This document shows, in pieces, positions 1-8,793 of a DNA stretch of 64,000 bases; position 1 is the first letter of the stretch, and every line of letters starts with the position of its first letter. Below the pieces are notes generated by a model. It was not told where the DNA came from. It saw only the letters and a program-made list of their open reading frames with translations, and made no database searches. The stretch covers positions 1-64,000 of the forward strand of contig CANDAG010000005.1 of NCBI GenBank assembly GCA_947382625.1, given 5' to 3'. The translations under genes were made by a program, and so were the position numbers. The DNA comes from an uncultured Lachnospiraceae bacterium (GTDB lineage: Bacteria > Bacillota > Clostridia > Lachnospirales > Lachnospiraceae).

Positions 1-587
1 ATAATATCAAAGTAGGATTCCAGAAAAGCCGCTGTCCTGTGGTTTACGCTTACCATATCCCTGCGGGCAAAAGCCTTTTTAATCTGCGTATCATATGAGG
101 GCAGATTTCCTGTCAGCAGGCGTAAATTTTTACTGATAATATTGTCCCGCAATTCATCCGGATAGGGAATCCGGTACTTGTTTTGCAAGCTTTCCAGTTC
201 CCCGTTTTTATCATAGAGAATCCGGCTGTGTAAAAGATTATGCCACATGCAGGTCGTATAACCATTGTATGCGATATGTTCTGTAGCGACTGAATGAATT
301 GTCTGTGAAAAATCCCCGATATTTCTATACAGAATATCAATGTCTGTCCCATCTTTCAGCGTGCAGTCATCCTCCAGCTCCCAAAAAGAGTTTCCAATCT
401 CCATATACTGGCAGCATTTCTCCAGAATACGCTTCCGCATACTCTCATACGGTATGCTGGTACAGTAAATGTATAAATCATAATCTGACTTTTCATCATA
501 ATCCGCACCGGCTCTTGAGCCGCCAAGCGCAATCGCCTCTACTTCCGGGAGTGTTGCAAATTCACTCCATAATAATTTGAAATACAT
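1..587 (-). CDS. Nucleotidyltransferase-domain protein, C-terminus off the left edge
   Basis: My own translation of the minus strand gives an open frame of about 195 residues that runs off the window. It starts at an ATG at 587 behind a GGAGGG ribosome site. Residues 20-40 carry the polymerase-beta-type nucleotidyltransferase signature GGSRAG followed by KSDYDLYIY, with the two metal-binding acidic residues in SDYD. The rest (WELEDDCTLKDGTDIDILYR) fits a small stand-alone nucleotidyltransferase of the DUF4037/aminoglycoside-adenylyltransferase-like type. The substrate cannot be told from sequence. A second, unrelated nucleotidyltransferase lies at 9014-10087. Confidence 0.8.
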   Translation of the reverse strand, partial: MYFKLLWSEFATLPEVEAIALGGSRAGADYDEKSDYDLYIYCTSIPYESMRKRILEKCCQYMEIGNSFWELEDDCTLKDGTDIDILYRNIGDFSQTIHSVATEHIAYNGYTTCMWHNLLHSRILYDKNGELESLQNKYRIPYPDELRDNIISKNLRLLTGNLPSYDTQIKKAFARRDMVSVNHRTAAFLESYFDI

Positions 588-729
588 AGTTTCCCTCCAA
601 TCCGGTAATGATCTGTTCTATCCGCAAATCAGCTTACTCATCTGCATATCCCGCATCCGTATGGACTGTTAAAATAGAATACTTCCTGCCCGATAACTGA
701 AAATGCTTCTATTTCACGAATTGTGTAAT

Positions 730-981
730 TCATTTCTTTTCCTTATGCGCTGTGATGATCGTATAACTATACGCATTTACCGTTATGATATAGTTATCTA
801 CATTTACATACCAATTTTTCCCATTTCTTGCAATAACGGCATTAGCAGAATTGGTTTTCGTTTTACACCAATCAACCACATCATCTGTACTTAAGGACAG
901 ATTTCTTTTTATGCGTTCTACACCTAATTCAGTTGTATGCAATTTATTCAAATTTTTCAATAATTCATTATCTGCTTTCAT
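730..981 (-). CDS. DUF3781 family protein
   Basis: An 83-residue protein whose pattern (LLKNLNKLHTTELGVERIKR, then DDVVDWCK) I recognise as the DUF3781 family, small proteins of unknown function common in Firmicutes. It has no signal peptide or membrane segment. A weak AAGGA site lies about 10 bases upstream of the ATG. Directly upstream on the same strand is an open frame without a start that resembles the end of a membrane protein (989-1165), so this gene may be the last survivor of a small operon. Confidence 0.8.
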   Translation of the reverse strand: MKADNELLKNLNKLHTTELGVERIKRNLSLSTDDVVDWCKTKTNSANAVIARNGKNWYVNVDNYIITVNAYSYTIITAHKEKK

Positions 982-988
982 TTTGCAA

Positions 989-1165
989 TTATCCTTTTTC
1001 CTCTAAAAATCCCGATTTTTCACTTTGCACCCTCCCGTGTAATATCCTTGCAAGAAGTAAAGTGTAGGCGATTGTAATAACAATCAGAATGAAACAATGA
1101 ATGATATGCTTTTCTGCTGTAACCTCTGTTTTATTTGCATATGGCAGGTGCTCACCTGCTGATTC
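989..1165 (-). pseudogene. Possible membrane-protein remnant upstream of DUF3781
   Basis: A minus-strand frame of about 58 codons with no start codon ends eight bases before the DUF3781 ATG. It reads as a charged stretch (ANKTEVTAEKHIIH), one strongly hydrophobic helix (CFILIVITIAYTLLLARIL) and a charged tail. That looks like the C-terminal helix of a small membrane protein whose front part was lost. I do not recognise the family with confidence. Chance open frame is the alternative. The remaining bases to 1228 hold nothing clear apart from a 16-base palindrome at 1144-1159. Confidence 0.35.
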
Positions 1166-1228
1166 TTATTTTTGCCGAGTATATCAAAAAGGGAAAATGA
1201 TTCAAGTGACAGTGATCAAACCTATGTT

Positions 1229-2131
1229 TCATTGCTTCTGATACTGTTTCAAAGCCTCAACATAAATCTCCCCTAACTCTGATAATTCCTTATCCTTGTT
1301 CAGTATGTATCCGATATGCATCACTTCATCTTCCTCCAAAAGGATTGAAACAATAGAATCCCCCTGCAGATATTTGGGAAATATACCGCTTGAAATTGTA
1401 TACCCATCCATTCCAATCATCAGATTCACAATCGCTGCGCGGTCGCTGACCTTAATACTCCTTTCGACAGGTTCGTTGCTGAAAAGCTCCTCTGAAAAAT
1501 TTGAAGATTCATAGGTTCCCTGCACAAAGCTGAGCCGGGGATATGGCTTCAGATCCTCCAGCTTAACAGATGTGCGTTTTGCCAATGGATGATCTTTGCC
1601 AATAAAGATGTGAGGCATTGCTGTAAATAGTTCATAAAAGTTCAGATTATACTCTTCAAACAGCTTTCTCAGAACATTTTCATTGCTGTTGCAAAGGTAC
1701 AGGATTCCCAGGTCACTAAACCTGTTCCGCACATCTTCCACGATCTGATGGGTCTGTGTCTCATTCAGGATAAACTCATACCTTTCCTGTCCAAAATGCT
1801 GTATCAGTTCCACAAATGCATTCGTTGTAAATGTATAGTGCTGTGTGGAAACGCAGAATCTCTGTTTTGCTGGCTTTTTATCAATATATTTTGCTTCCAG
1901 AAGCTCCATCTGCTGGACTACCTGCCTTGCATACCCTAAAAACTCCATGCCCTCTTTTGTCAGTGCCACTCCTGCCCGGCAGCGACTGAAGATTGTTATT
2001 CCAGATTCCTTTTCTACTTCTTTGATCGCGCCGGAAAGACTTGGCTGGGAAATATACAGTTCCTTTGCTGCTTCCGTAATAGAACCTCTTTCTGCAACGA
2101 CTATCATATACTTTAATTGCTGTAGCGTCAT
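1229..2131 (-). CDS. LysR family transcriptional regulator
   Basis: A 300-residue regulator. I start it at the ATG at 2131, where the protein begins MTLQQLKYMIVVAE, behind a GGAGGAAG ribosome site; the longer frame adds 23 residues with no family likeness. Residues 1-60 form the winged helix-turn-helix (ITEAAKELYISQPSLSGAIKEVE), and residues 90-300 form the periplasmic-binding-type effector domain. It lies 72 bases downstream of the fic gene on the same strand, so the two may be co-transcribed. Its target and effector cannot be inferred. Confidence 0.9.
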   Translation of the reverse strand: MTLQQLKYMIVVAERGSITEAAKELYISQPSLSGAIKEVEKESGITIFSRCRAGVALTKEGMEFLGYARQVVQQMELLEAKYIDKKPAKQRFCVSTQHYTFTTNAFVELIQHFGQERYEFILNETQTHQIVEDVRNRFSDLGILYLCNSNENVLRKLFEEYNLNFYELFTAMPHIFIGKDHPLAKRTSVKLEDLKPYPRLSFVQGTYESSNFSEELFSNEPVERSIKVSDRAAIVNLMIGMDGYTISSGIFPKYLQGDSIVSILLEEDEVMHIGYILNKDKELSELGEIYVEALKQYQKQ

Positions 2132-2203
2132 ACTTCCTCCAATCCAAAAATCCTTATTTAAGTCAATATCACTTTCTGATGCTACTTTGCAGACAGTCAA
2201 TCA

Positions 2204-3091
2204 TTAATAAGCAATCCTGAAATAGTCCAAACATGCTTTATATTTATCCCGCGCTGTCAGACAGGTATCCATCAGATACCCTTTTTCATTGTTCCATTCC
2301 TTCAGTCCACGATAATAGAACAGCTTCAAATTGTCTTCTATAATGAATGGAACAATATTATATTTCAAGCACTCCTTGAACATGATCAATCTGCCCACAC
2401 GGCCATTGCCGTCCTGAAATGCGTGGATTTTTTCAAACTTCACATGGAAGTCCAGAATTTCTTCAAAGGTCTTTTCTTCTTTTCCATTGTATTCTGTCAG
2501 CAAAACTTTCATTTTATCCGCAACTTCTTCCGGAAGCGCAGTATCCATACCGCCTGCTTCATTTGGTATCTTTTTGTAATCGCCCACAGCAAACCAATCT
2601 TTCCTGGAATCGCTGGTGCCATTCTTCAGAATCAGGTGAAGCTCTTTGACGAACTTTTCTGTCAGCGCTGCTTTCGCACTATCAATAATCCTGTCAATAC
2701 ACCGAAAATGATTAACTGTTTCAATCACATCGTCCACGTTCAGCACTTCTTTTTCTACACCAATAGTATTAGTTTCGAAAATGTATCTGGTCTGATCATG
2801 AGTCAGACGGCTTCCCTCCATGTGGCTGGAGTTGTATGTCAAATCAATCTGTGTTTTATGATAAATGCCACCGGAATATTTACTTGCCTTCTGCTCCTGC
2901 AAAATATCCAACAATGTTGTCTGTTCTTTCTTCTTGTTGGAACGCTCCGGCTTATCTGCATTTTCAGGAATACTCCAGGTCTTACCGGTGAGGAAAGCGC
3001 CATTCACCCGCCCCTGGGCACAGTAATTTCTAACACTGCGCTCTGAGACATTCCATTTTTTGGCTATTTCCGTAACTGAAAGGTATCTCAT
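2204..3091 (-). CDS. Fic family AMPylase-type protein with N-terminal HTH
   Basis: A 295-residue protein. Residues 1-45 are an excisionase-like helix-turn-helix (LSVTEIAKKWNVSERSVRNY). The Fic core follows, with the active-site motif HAFQDGNGRVGR at residues 223-234 (catalytic His223). The inhibitory helix motif (S/T)xxxEG is present as SSHMEG at residues 88-93, which places it in class II, where the inhibitory glutamate sits N-terminal to the Fic core. Both motifs look intact, so the enzyme should be active and self-inhibited. Fic proteins transfer AMP or related groups to protein hydroxyls; the target here is unknown. The last 23 codons have a diverged copy at 6903-6972. Confidence 0.9.
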   Translation of the reverse strand: MRYLSVTEIAKKWNVSERSVRNYCAQGRVNGAFLTGKTWSIPENADKPERSNKKKEQTTLLDILQEQKASKYSGGIYHKTQIDLTYNSSHMEGSRLTHDQTRYIFETNTIGVEKEVLNVDDVIETVNHFRCIDRIIDSAKAALTEKFVKELHLILKNGTSDSRKDWFAVGDYKKIPNEAGGMDTALPEEVADKMKVLLTEYNGKEEKTFEEILDFHVKFEKIHAFQDGNGRVGRLIMFKECLKYNIVPFIIEDNLKLFYYRGLKEWNNEKGYLMDTCLTARDKYKACLDYFRIAY

Positions 3092-3177
3092 CTGCTCTCC
3101 CCTGTTATCAATCGAATTAAACCTTACGGCCTACGCATACATCAGTGTGCTCCACCCGACTATCCGTGCTATTAGCT

Positions 3178-4740
3178 TCAATGCTGCATTTTCTCAATCA
3201 CACACTGATGCTCTTTCTTTTCCGTATCGTAACTAAGCCCTACAGCAAGGATATTTGTAACATTTTCTTTCCATAGCTTTTCACAATACTCCTTTTTTTT
3301 AATCTGTTCAATTGCAACTTCCGGTGTATCATCAGCTTTTAGTTCAAGAATAATACCCGGCAGATTTTTTCTTCTCGGATGGAAAATAAAATCTGCAAAT
3401 CCTTTACCACTTTTTTCCTCCCGCTCAATCCTGTACTTATTCCGTGCGGATAAGTAAGCAAGTGTCACCACACATGACAAACTGTTCTCATCATTGTATT
3501 TCAGGATTGGCAGTTCGCTATTGTGGATATGGTGAAGATAAGATGCCACACGTCCTCCTTCCATATCAAGTGTAGCTTCCAATACTTCGTCAGAATTTCG
3601 GACAAGCTCTGCCACATATCCAAAATCGTCATCTTTCAAGGCCTTTTGAAATTCCAGCATAAGCTCCTTATTGGGAATACATAACTCACCATCATGATAG
3701 GACACTAACCCATATATAATCATTGCTCCATAAATTTCTTCTCTATTCTTAGGATTTTCCTGTCCTGCTGAATATTCTTCCTCTATACTGATTTTTACAG
3801 GTATCCCACCCACCATTTTGACAACATCATCACGTACCTCACCAATGTTATATTTCAGGAAAAACAGCACTTCGTCCATCTTTCCCGTTCTTGTCCAGTA
3901 ACTCTGGCACACCCCATCCTCAAGTGCACATATGACAGACCTTGGATTATATAGCTGTGCACCATTTTTCATCTGATATCCGTCATACCAGTCACTTATC
4001 TCATCCATCGTCAGCACAGACTGCTTTTCACAAAGCGTCCTGACTTCATCTTCTGTAAATCCAAAATATTTTTCAAAATGCGGGTCCTTCAACATCGTAT
4101 ATTCTTTAAACATATTCAATGCAGATCCGGTGCTGTATTTTTTTATTGGCAGAACCCCGGTCATATAAGCAAGCGCCACATATGGCTGATCCTTCAATAG
4201 ATTTCTCAAAAATTCAAGGAAATCTCCCTGACTCTCCTTATACAGATCATGACCAAAAATATAATCCCACTCATCAATCACAAAAATAAACTGATCCCCT
4301 GTAGCTGCCAGCATGTCTGAAATACTGCAGAATTTTCTATGCTCCAGATCTGGGTATGCCTCATAAATGTCTCCTATGATCGAATCCATAATCATACCAA
4401 TATAATCATCGTAAATATTTCCATGGTCAGGCAGACGATTCATGCACAGACTGATCACATTGTACTGGTTTAAGTGCATCTTATAAGTCTTACTTTTGCT
4501 AATCTTTAACCCCTCAAACAATGCTGCCGCATCATAGGCCTTGCAATAATACGCTCCCAGCATATTGACCACTGAAGTCTTTCCAAAACGGCGGGGCTTG
4601 GTAACACAGATGTATCTGTGCATAGAATTGATCCTGGCATTCACTTTTTCAATCATGCCGGACTTATCGACATAATATTCATCACGAACCATCATACCAA
4701 ACATTTTATTTGCAGATTCCGTATTTAAACATATAGCCAT
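3178..4740 (-). CDS. AAA-ATPase-like / PD-(D/E)XK nuclease family protein
   Basis: A 520-residue protein of the widespread AAA-ATPase_like plus PDDEXK_9 architecture. The N-terminal domain has a Walker A-like motif KPRRFGKTS near residue 50 and a Walker B motif FIFVIDEWDYIF near residue 155. The C-terminal domain carries a nuclease core, with FADFIF and then IILELK near residues 450-470, where an aspartate and an E-x-K triad are in the expected order. Such genes are abundant and often multicopy in gut Firmicutes and Bacteroidetes; no biochemical role is established. It stands alone, with a GGAGAGG ribosome site. Confidence 0.88.
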   Translation of the reverse strand: MAICLNTESANKMFGMMVRDEYYVDKSGMIEKVNARINSMHRYICVTKPRRFGKTSVVNMLGAYYCKAYDAAALFEGLKISKSKTYKMHLNQYNVISLCMNRLPDHGNIYDDYIGMIMDSIIGDIYEAYPDLEHRKFCSISDMLAATGDQFIFVIDEWDYIFGHDLYKESQGDFLEFLRNLLKDQPYVALAYMTGVLPIKKYSTGSALNMFKEYTMLKDPHFEKYFGFTEDEVRTLCEKQSVLTMDEISDWYDGYQMKNGAQLYNPRSVICALEDGVCQSYWTRTGKMDEVLFFLKYNIGEVRDDVVKMVGGIPVKISIEEEYSAGQENPKNREEIYGAMIIYGLVSYHDGELCIPNKELMLEFQKALKDDDFGYVAELVRNSDEVLEATLDMEGGRVASYLHHIHNSELPILKYNDENSLSCVVTLAYLSARNKYRIEREEKSGKGFADFIFHPRRKNLPGIILELKADDTPEVAIEQIKKKEYCEKLWKENVTNILAVGLSYDTEKKEHQCVIEKMQH

Positions 4741-4844
4741 ATTTGTGCCGCCTCTCCAATCTTTCAGGTCTGCCTTATATTGCAGAAAATTATTTGTTAT
4801 TTATTTTATCATACGATGACTTTTTCAACAATTAAATGTCAGGC

Positions 4845-5882
4845 TCATATTTCAAAATAATAATCTCCTGCCTTTATCTTTCCCTTTTTCCTTAAAATCC
4901 CATCTAAAACCAGGGATAAGCAAACAGGCAAGGCAAAATGCAATAACGTTACCGCCAGAACAGATCTTGTGCTGATCCCCATATCCGTAAATGTAAAAAT
5001 CTGTCCCACGAACCCACAGGTACCCATTCCTGCCCCTGCCGGTGTATTCGTAGTTTTAAAAATGCAGGTGGCAACAGGCGCTATGATGACAGAAGACAAC
5101 GTTGGCGGCAGTAAAATCCATGGGTTTTTCAAAATATTGGGAAACTGAAACATGGAAGAGCCAAGCCCCATTGCCATTACCCCTCCCATTTTGCAGTCTC
5201 TGTAACCCGTAGCGGCAAACCCGACCATCTGGGTACAGCATCCAATGGCAGCGGCACCTGCAGATATTCCTGACAGGTTGAGCATAATGCATAAAGCCGT
5301 ACTTGAAAGCGGCGATGTCAGGACAAGCCCCACGATCACTGACACGATCATTCCCATGAAAAAGGGCTGAAGCTCCGTAGCTTTCATAATGACCATTCCG
5401 ATCCCGTTCATCAACAGCTTTACAACAGGCCCGACAAAGGTTGCTGTGAGCCCTCCTGCCAGAAGCGTAATTCCCGGTGTCACAAGAATATCAACCTTTG
5501 TTTCCTTTGATACCGCCTTGCCAAATTCCGCCCCGATGATCGCCGCAACAAGTGCCGCTGCCTCTCCGCCGATACCGGCTCCGAACGCCCCTGTTACCGC
5601 GCTTGTAAACATGACGAGCGGCGGCGCTTTCAACGCCCATGCGACCGCAACGCCAATAGATGCTCCAACCTGCTTCATGGCAAAGCTCCCTAACTCCGTA
5701 AGATAAGCAAAAATTTTATATTCTCCAAAAAGATTCTGTCCCTGTTCTCCGATGGTTTTAAATATTAAGCCGATCAGCAACGAAGCAAATACGGCCTGCG
5801 CCATCTGGGATAATGCATCAATACAATACCTCTTTGGTGAAATAACAATATCTTTCTTCCTTAAAAATTCTTTCACTTCCAT
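4845..5882 (-). CDS. PfoR-like PTS IIC-type membrane protein
   Basis: A 345-residue polytopic protein. I choose the ATG at 5882 (MEVKEFLRKKD) behind AAGGAGAG; the longer frame adds 12 poor residues. It has about nine to ten hydrophobic helices rich in Gly and Ala and resembles the PfoR / PTS_EIIC_2 family (COG3641), annotated as sugar-specific IIC permeases or, historically, as a regulator of perfringolysin. No phosphotransferase IIA or IIB partner is nearby. It is divergent from an AraC regulator (6049-6906), which probably controls it. Substrate unknown. Confidence 0.82.
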   Translation of the reverse strand: MEVKEFLRKKDIVISPKRYCIDALSQMAQAVFASLLIGLIFKTIGEQGQNLFGEYKIFAYLTELGSFAMKQVGASIGVAVAWALKAPPLVMFTSAVTGAFGAGIGGEAAALVAAIIGAEFGKAVSKETKVDILVTPGITLLAGGLTATFVGPVVKLLMNGIGMVIMKATELQPFFMGMIVSVIVGLVLTSPLSSTALCIMLNLSGISAGAAAIGCCTQMVGFAATGYRDCKMGGVMAMGLGSSMFQFPNILKNPWILLPPTLSSVIIAPVATCIFKTTNTPAGAGMGTCGFVGQIFTFTDMGISTRSVLAVTLLHFALPVCLSLVLDGILRKKGKIKAGDYYFEI

Positions 5883-5960
5883 AATCTCTCCTTCTTTCCA
5901 CATAGAGCAGACAAACATAAAAATAATACTTTGGATTCCATCTTTTACTCTAAGTTATGT

Positions 5961-5989
5961 TTGCATTATACGGTATTGTATTTTATACT
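5961..5989 (+). promoter_or_regulatory. Promoter of the AraC gene
   Basis: TTGCAT at 5961-5966 and TATACT at 5984-5989 are separated by exactly 17 bases, a good sigma-A promoter. It lies 60 bases upstream of the AraC start and inside the divergent region shared with the PfoR-like gene. Confidence 0.6.
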
Positions 5990-6048
5990 CATATAGAAAA
6001 AAGGATGATAAAACATAGATTTTGAACTATTCAGGAGAGATAAGCCTT

Positions 6049-6906
6049 ATGAATTATAATTTTCTGCCTCTGATCACCCACTCTTTTACCTATGGAACGG
6101 AACAGATCATTCCCCGGTTTATTGTCAGTAAGAAGGCAAAAGAATCCCTGATCTATCCTGAATCCTTCCGCCTGCTGAAAACCTCCTACGATTATTACAT
6201 GGAGGGAAATAATCAGGAATTCTATGAAATACGATACATTTTGGACGGAGAAGGGTATCTGAAATACAATGGTCGGAGCTATCTGCTCAAGAAAGGGGAT
6301 GGCTGTCTGATCGACTGCCGCCAGAAATACTACTATCAGACAGCCAGCTACAACTGGGTCAGTACCTGCCTGTCCTTTAACGGTGTACCGGCAATTCCGC
6401 TGGTGCAGTCATACCTGCAGTCCGGCAGCGTTAAATTTAATGATGCCATGTTTTCAAACTTTGAACCGTTACAGGCACATATACTGCAATGCACGCAAAA
6501 AATATCCTCCTACATGGAATATGAAGTTTCCTGCACATTTTATATGCTCCTGACCAATCTCCTGATCGCCCAGAGCAAAACCCGCAATACCTCTGAAGTC
6601 ATTGAGAAAATAGTCTCCTACATTCAGGCAAATTATATGAATGCTCTTACTGCGGAGGGTCTGGCTCATCTCTTCGGCTTAAGCCGCACCCATATGACAC
6701 GATGCTTTAAAGAGTATACCGGATTTACCCCTCATGAATACATCACCCAGCTCCGCATCTACAATGCCAAATATCTTTTGAGGGCTACCGCGTTGTCCAT
6801 AGAGGAAATAAGCCGTCAGACAGGATTCTCAGATTCGGTCTACTTTATTCAGGTCTTCAAAAGGTCAGAAGGGATAACACCCTCCAGATACAGAAAGCTT
6901 CCTTAA
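6049..6906 (+). CDS. AraC family transcriptional regulator
   Basis: A 285-residue regulator. I start it at the ATG at 6049 behind AGGAGA, rather than the upstream TTG. The N-terminal half is a cupin-like sensing domain (EIRYILDGEGYLKYNGRSY, residues 60-80). The last 100 residues hold the two AraC helix-turn-helix motifs (LAHLFGLSRTHMTRCFKEYTG, and IEEISRQTGFSDSVYFIQVFK). It is transcribed away from the PfoR-like permease and probably regulates it in response to a sugar. Its stop codon overlaps by four bases the end of the convergent fic-like fragment. Confidence 0.88.
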   Translation: MNYNFLPLITHSFTYGTEQIIPRFIVSKKAKESLIYPESFRLLKTSYDYYMEGNNQEFYEIRYILDGEGYLKYNGRSYLLKKGDGCLIDCRQKYYYQTASYNWVSTCLSFNGVPAIPLVQSYLQSGSVKFNDAMFSNFEPLQAHILQCTQKISSYMEYEVSCTFYMLLTNLLIAQSKTRNTSEVIEKIVSYIQANYMNALTAEGLAHLFGLSRTHMTRCFKEYTGFTPHEYITQLRIYNAKYLLRATALSIEEISRQTGFSDSVYFIQVFKRSEGITPSRYRKLP

Positions 6907-7196
6907 TAAGCCATCCTGAAATAGTCCAGATAGGCTTTATATTTATCCTGCGCTGCCAGGCAGGTATCCATCAGAACATGATTCGCAAATCGCAAAAGCT
7001 CTTTGGCATCCCTTGCCGCAGTACCATGTTTAAAATAATACGGGTTTTGATTCTTTATCTTTCCGAGATGCTGACAGCTTCAATCGCAACGCTTCCGCCT
7101 CTTACAATCTCAATCCTGTTTACAAACTTTCTTTTCAGCAAGGCTATCAAAATATCCTTTGTCCCGGACTAATTCCATTGCTGCTTCAAAGTTCAT
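6903..7196 (-). pseudogene. Degraded third gene of the thi operon fused to a fic 3' fragment
   Basis: An ATG at 7194-7196 overlaps the thiE stop codon (ATGA), so a third gene once followed thiE. It reads MNFEAAMELVRDKGYFDSLA, then needs a frame change to continue (FVNRIEIVRGGSVAIEAVS), then another (NQNPYYFKHGTAARDAKELL). The last 23 codons (LMDTC...DYFRMAY) closely match the end of the Fic protein at 2204-2273. I do not recognise the first part. This is a mosaic of broken pieces, with the fic tail probably left by recombination. Confidence 0.6.
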
Positions 7197-7828
7197 TCAC
7201 AGCCTCCTTTCCCCAAAAACAGTGATTTTAATGTGGCCGCTGACCTTTTTATATCAGGTCTGGCAATCACAGCGGAAACAACAGCTAGTCCGTTAATTCC
7301 CATAGTTTTAAAAAGCATTGCATTTTCTTCACTGATGCCCCCAATCACAACGATTGGTATATCAACTGCCCTGCGTATTTTTCCAAGTTCCTCCATAGAT
7401 ACATGACTGGCATCCGGTTTTGTCTCTGTTGGGAACATAGCGCCCACTCCCAGATAGTCGGCTCCGGCTTTTGCCGCATTTACAGCTTCCTCAACGGAGG
7501 TGGCAGAAACACCAAGCAACATATCTTTACCAATCATCTTCCGGGCAATATCTGCTGGAATATCTTTCTGCCCGATATGTACCCCGGTTGCGCCCGCCGC
7601 CATAGCAATGTCAATACGGTCATTGATGATAAGCGGTATACCATATCTATCAGTAATCTTTTTTATTTCTAATGCCAGAGCATAAAAATCCAATGACGAA
7701 ATCTCCTTTTCCCGGAGCTGTACCATAGTACAGCCTCCAATGACCGCCTGCTCCACCGCCTTGTCTAAAGCTTTGGTACTCATGCGCATACGGTCTGTTA
7801 CAAGGTATAAAGAATAATCAGGTTTCAT
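7193..7828 (-). CDS. thiE: Thiamine phosphate synthase ThiE
   Basis: A 211-residue TIM-barrel enzyme that joins hydroxymethylpyrimidine diphosphate and thiazole phosphate to make thiamine phosphate. Family motifs are all present: VQLREK near residue 37, the metal and diphosphate ligand segment INDR near residue 68, GVHIGQ near residue 80, GVGAMFPTETK near residue 127, and the GGIS phosphate loop near residue 163. Its ATG overlaps the thiD stop codon (ATGA), so the two are translationally coupled. Expression should be under the upstream TPP riboswitch. No thiM or thiamine transporter gene is adjacent. Confidence 0.96.
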   Translation of the reverse strand: MKPDYSLYLVTDRMRMSTKALDKAVEQAVIGGCTMVQLREKEISSLDFYALALEIKKITDRYGIPLIINDRIDIAMAAGATGVHIGQKDIPADIARKMIGKDMLLGVSATSVEEAVNAAKAGADYLGVGAMFPTETKPDASHVSMEELGKIRRAVDIPIVVIGGISEENAMLFKTMGINGLAVVSAVIARPDIKRSAATLKSLFLGKGGCE

Positions 7829-8643
7829 TTTTCACCATCCGTTTCTTCCTGCAGCCCATATTGATAAAGGTGCCAGAAATGATGTGTCGGTCCGCAGCCT
7901 TTCCCGATGTCAAGGGAATGCTCGATCGCCATAGTTACATAATCCTTTGCTTTTTGAACTGCCTCCCGTAAATTCACACCTTTTGCAAGCTGCGCGGCAA
8001 CCGCAGAGGAAAAGGTACAGCCTGTCCCATGCGTATTTTTCGTATCAATCCGGGTAGTGTCAAAATGACAGATTTCTTTTCCGTCAAACAGGACATCCAC
8101 CGCATTCCCTGCTGCATGACCGCCTTTGACGACAACTGCCCTGCATCCAAAAGTATGGATTGCTTTTGCAGCTTTTTCCATGTCCGCAACCGACTTGATT
8201 CTGCCTCCCGTTATTTTTTCCGCTTCCGGAATATTCGGTGTCAGTACGTCAGCAAGCGGGATAACCGTCCCGATCAGCGTTTTGATTGCCGCAGGTTCCA
8301 TGAGTGGACAGCCGTTCTTTGCATACATCACAGGATCAATCACAATATTTGCCGGGTGGTAATATTTCAGTTTTGCGGCAACTTCATTCATACAGTCCGG
8401 TGTGGAAAGCATGCCGACTTTCACTGCATCAACTTCAATATCTTCAAAAACAGCATCAATCTGTTTGCCAATCATATCTGAGCTGACATCCAAAATACCG
8501 ATTACCCTGTCTGTGTTTTCTGCCACAACAGATACAATGACGCTCATTCCAAATACGCCATGTGCGGAAAATGTCTTTAGGTCTGCCTGTATACCCGCAC
8601 CGCCGCTACAGTCAGAACCTGCAATACTCAATACTTTTTTCAT
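7825..8643 (-). CDS. thiD: Hydroxymethylpyrimidine/phosphomethylpyrimidine kinase ThiD
   Basis: A 272-residue ribokinase-fold enzyme that phosphorylates HMP twice to give HMP diphosphate, the substrate of ThiE. I use the ATG at 8643 (MKKVLSIAGSDCSGGAGIQ), which has an AAAGGAG site and starts exactly where the family starts; the 30 codons further upstream do not resemble it. Motifs: GSDCSGGAGIQADLK at the N-terminus, DPVMYAKNG near residue 108, and NTHGTGCTFSSA near residue 208 (anion hole and catalytic Cys/Asp region). Preceded by a riboswitch, a terminator and a 23-codon ORF that overlaps its ATG. Confidence 0.96.
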   Translation of the reverse strand: MKKVLSIAGSDCSGGAGIQADLKTFSAHGVFGMSVIVSVVAENTDRVIGILDVSSDMIGKQIDAVFEDIEVDAVKVGMLSTPDCMNEVAAKLKYYHPANIVIDPVMYAKNGCPLMEPAAIKTLIGTVIPLADVLTPNIPEAEKITGGRIKSVADMEKAAKAIHTFGCRAVVVKGGHAAGNAVDVLFDGKEICHFDTTRIDTKNTHGTGCTFSSAVAAQLAKGVNLREAVQKAKDYVTMAIEHSLDIGKGCGPTHHFWHLYQYGLQEETDGEK

Positions 8644-8711
8644 TGTATGATACTCTCCTTTCGCGCATATTGTTTGCTGATAAGCTTCAAAATGCCCTCT
8701 ATAAATGACAT
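8640..8711 (-). CDS. 23-codon leader ORF overlapping the thiD start
   Basis: Between the riboswitch terminator and thiD lies an ATG with a near-perfect AAAGGAGG site eight bases upstream. It encodes 23 residues (MSFIEGILKLISKQYA, then RKESIIQ) and ends in an ATGA overlap with the thiD start codon. It may be a leader that couples ribosomes onto thiD, or the joined ends of a gene deleted between its start and stop. I do not recognise the peptide. Confidence 0.5.
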   Translation of the reverse strand: MSFIEGILKLISKQYARKESIIQ

Positions 8712-8730
8712 TACTTTTTCCTCCTTTAGC

Positions 8731-8765
8731 CAAAAAAATAGAGCTTCTAAATCAACAGAAGCTCT
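8731..8765 (-). terminator. Rho-independent terminator of the thi riboswitch
   Basis: On the minus strand a perfect 9-bp stem (AGAGCTTCT and AGAAGCTCT, 8-base loop) is followed by A and seven T residues. It lies 29 bases downstream of the TPP aptamer and just upstream of the leader ORF and thiD, the right place for TPP-dependent transcription attenuation. Confidence 0.9.
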
Positions 8766-8793
8766 TTCAGACGCAATACGGCGTAAGAAATTG

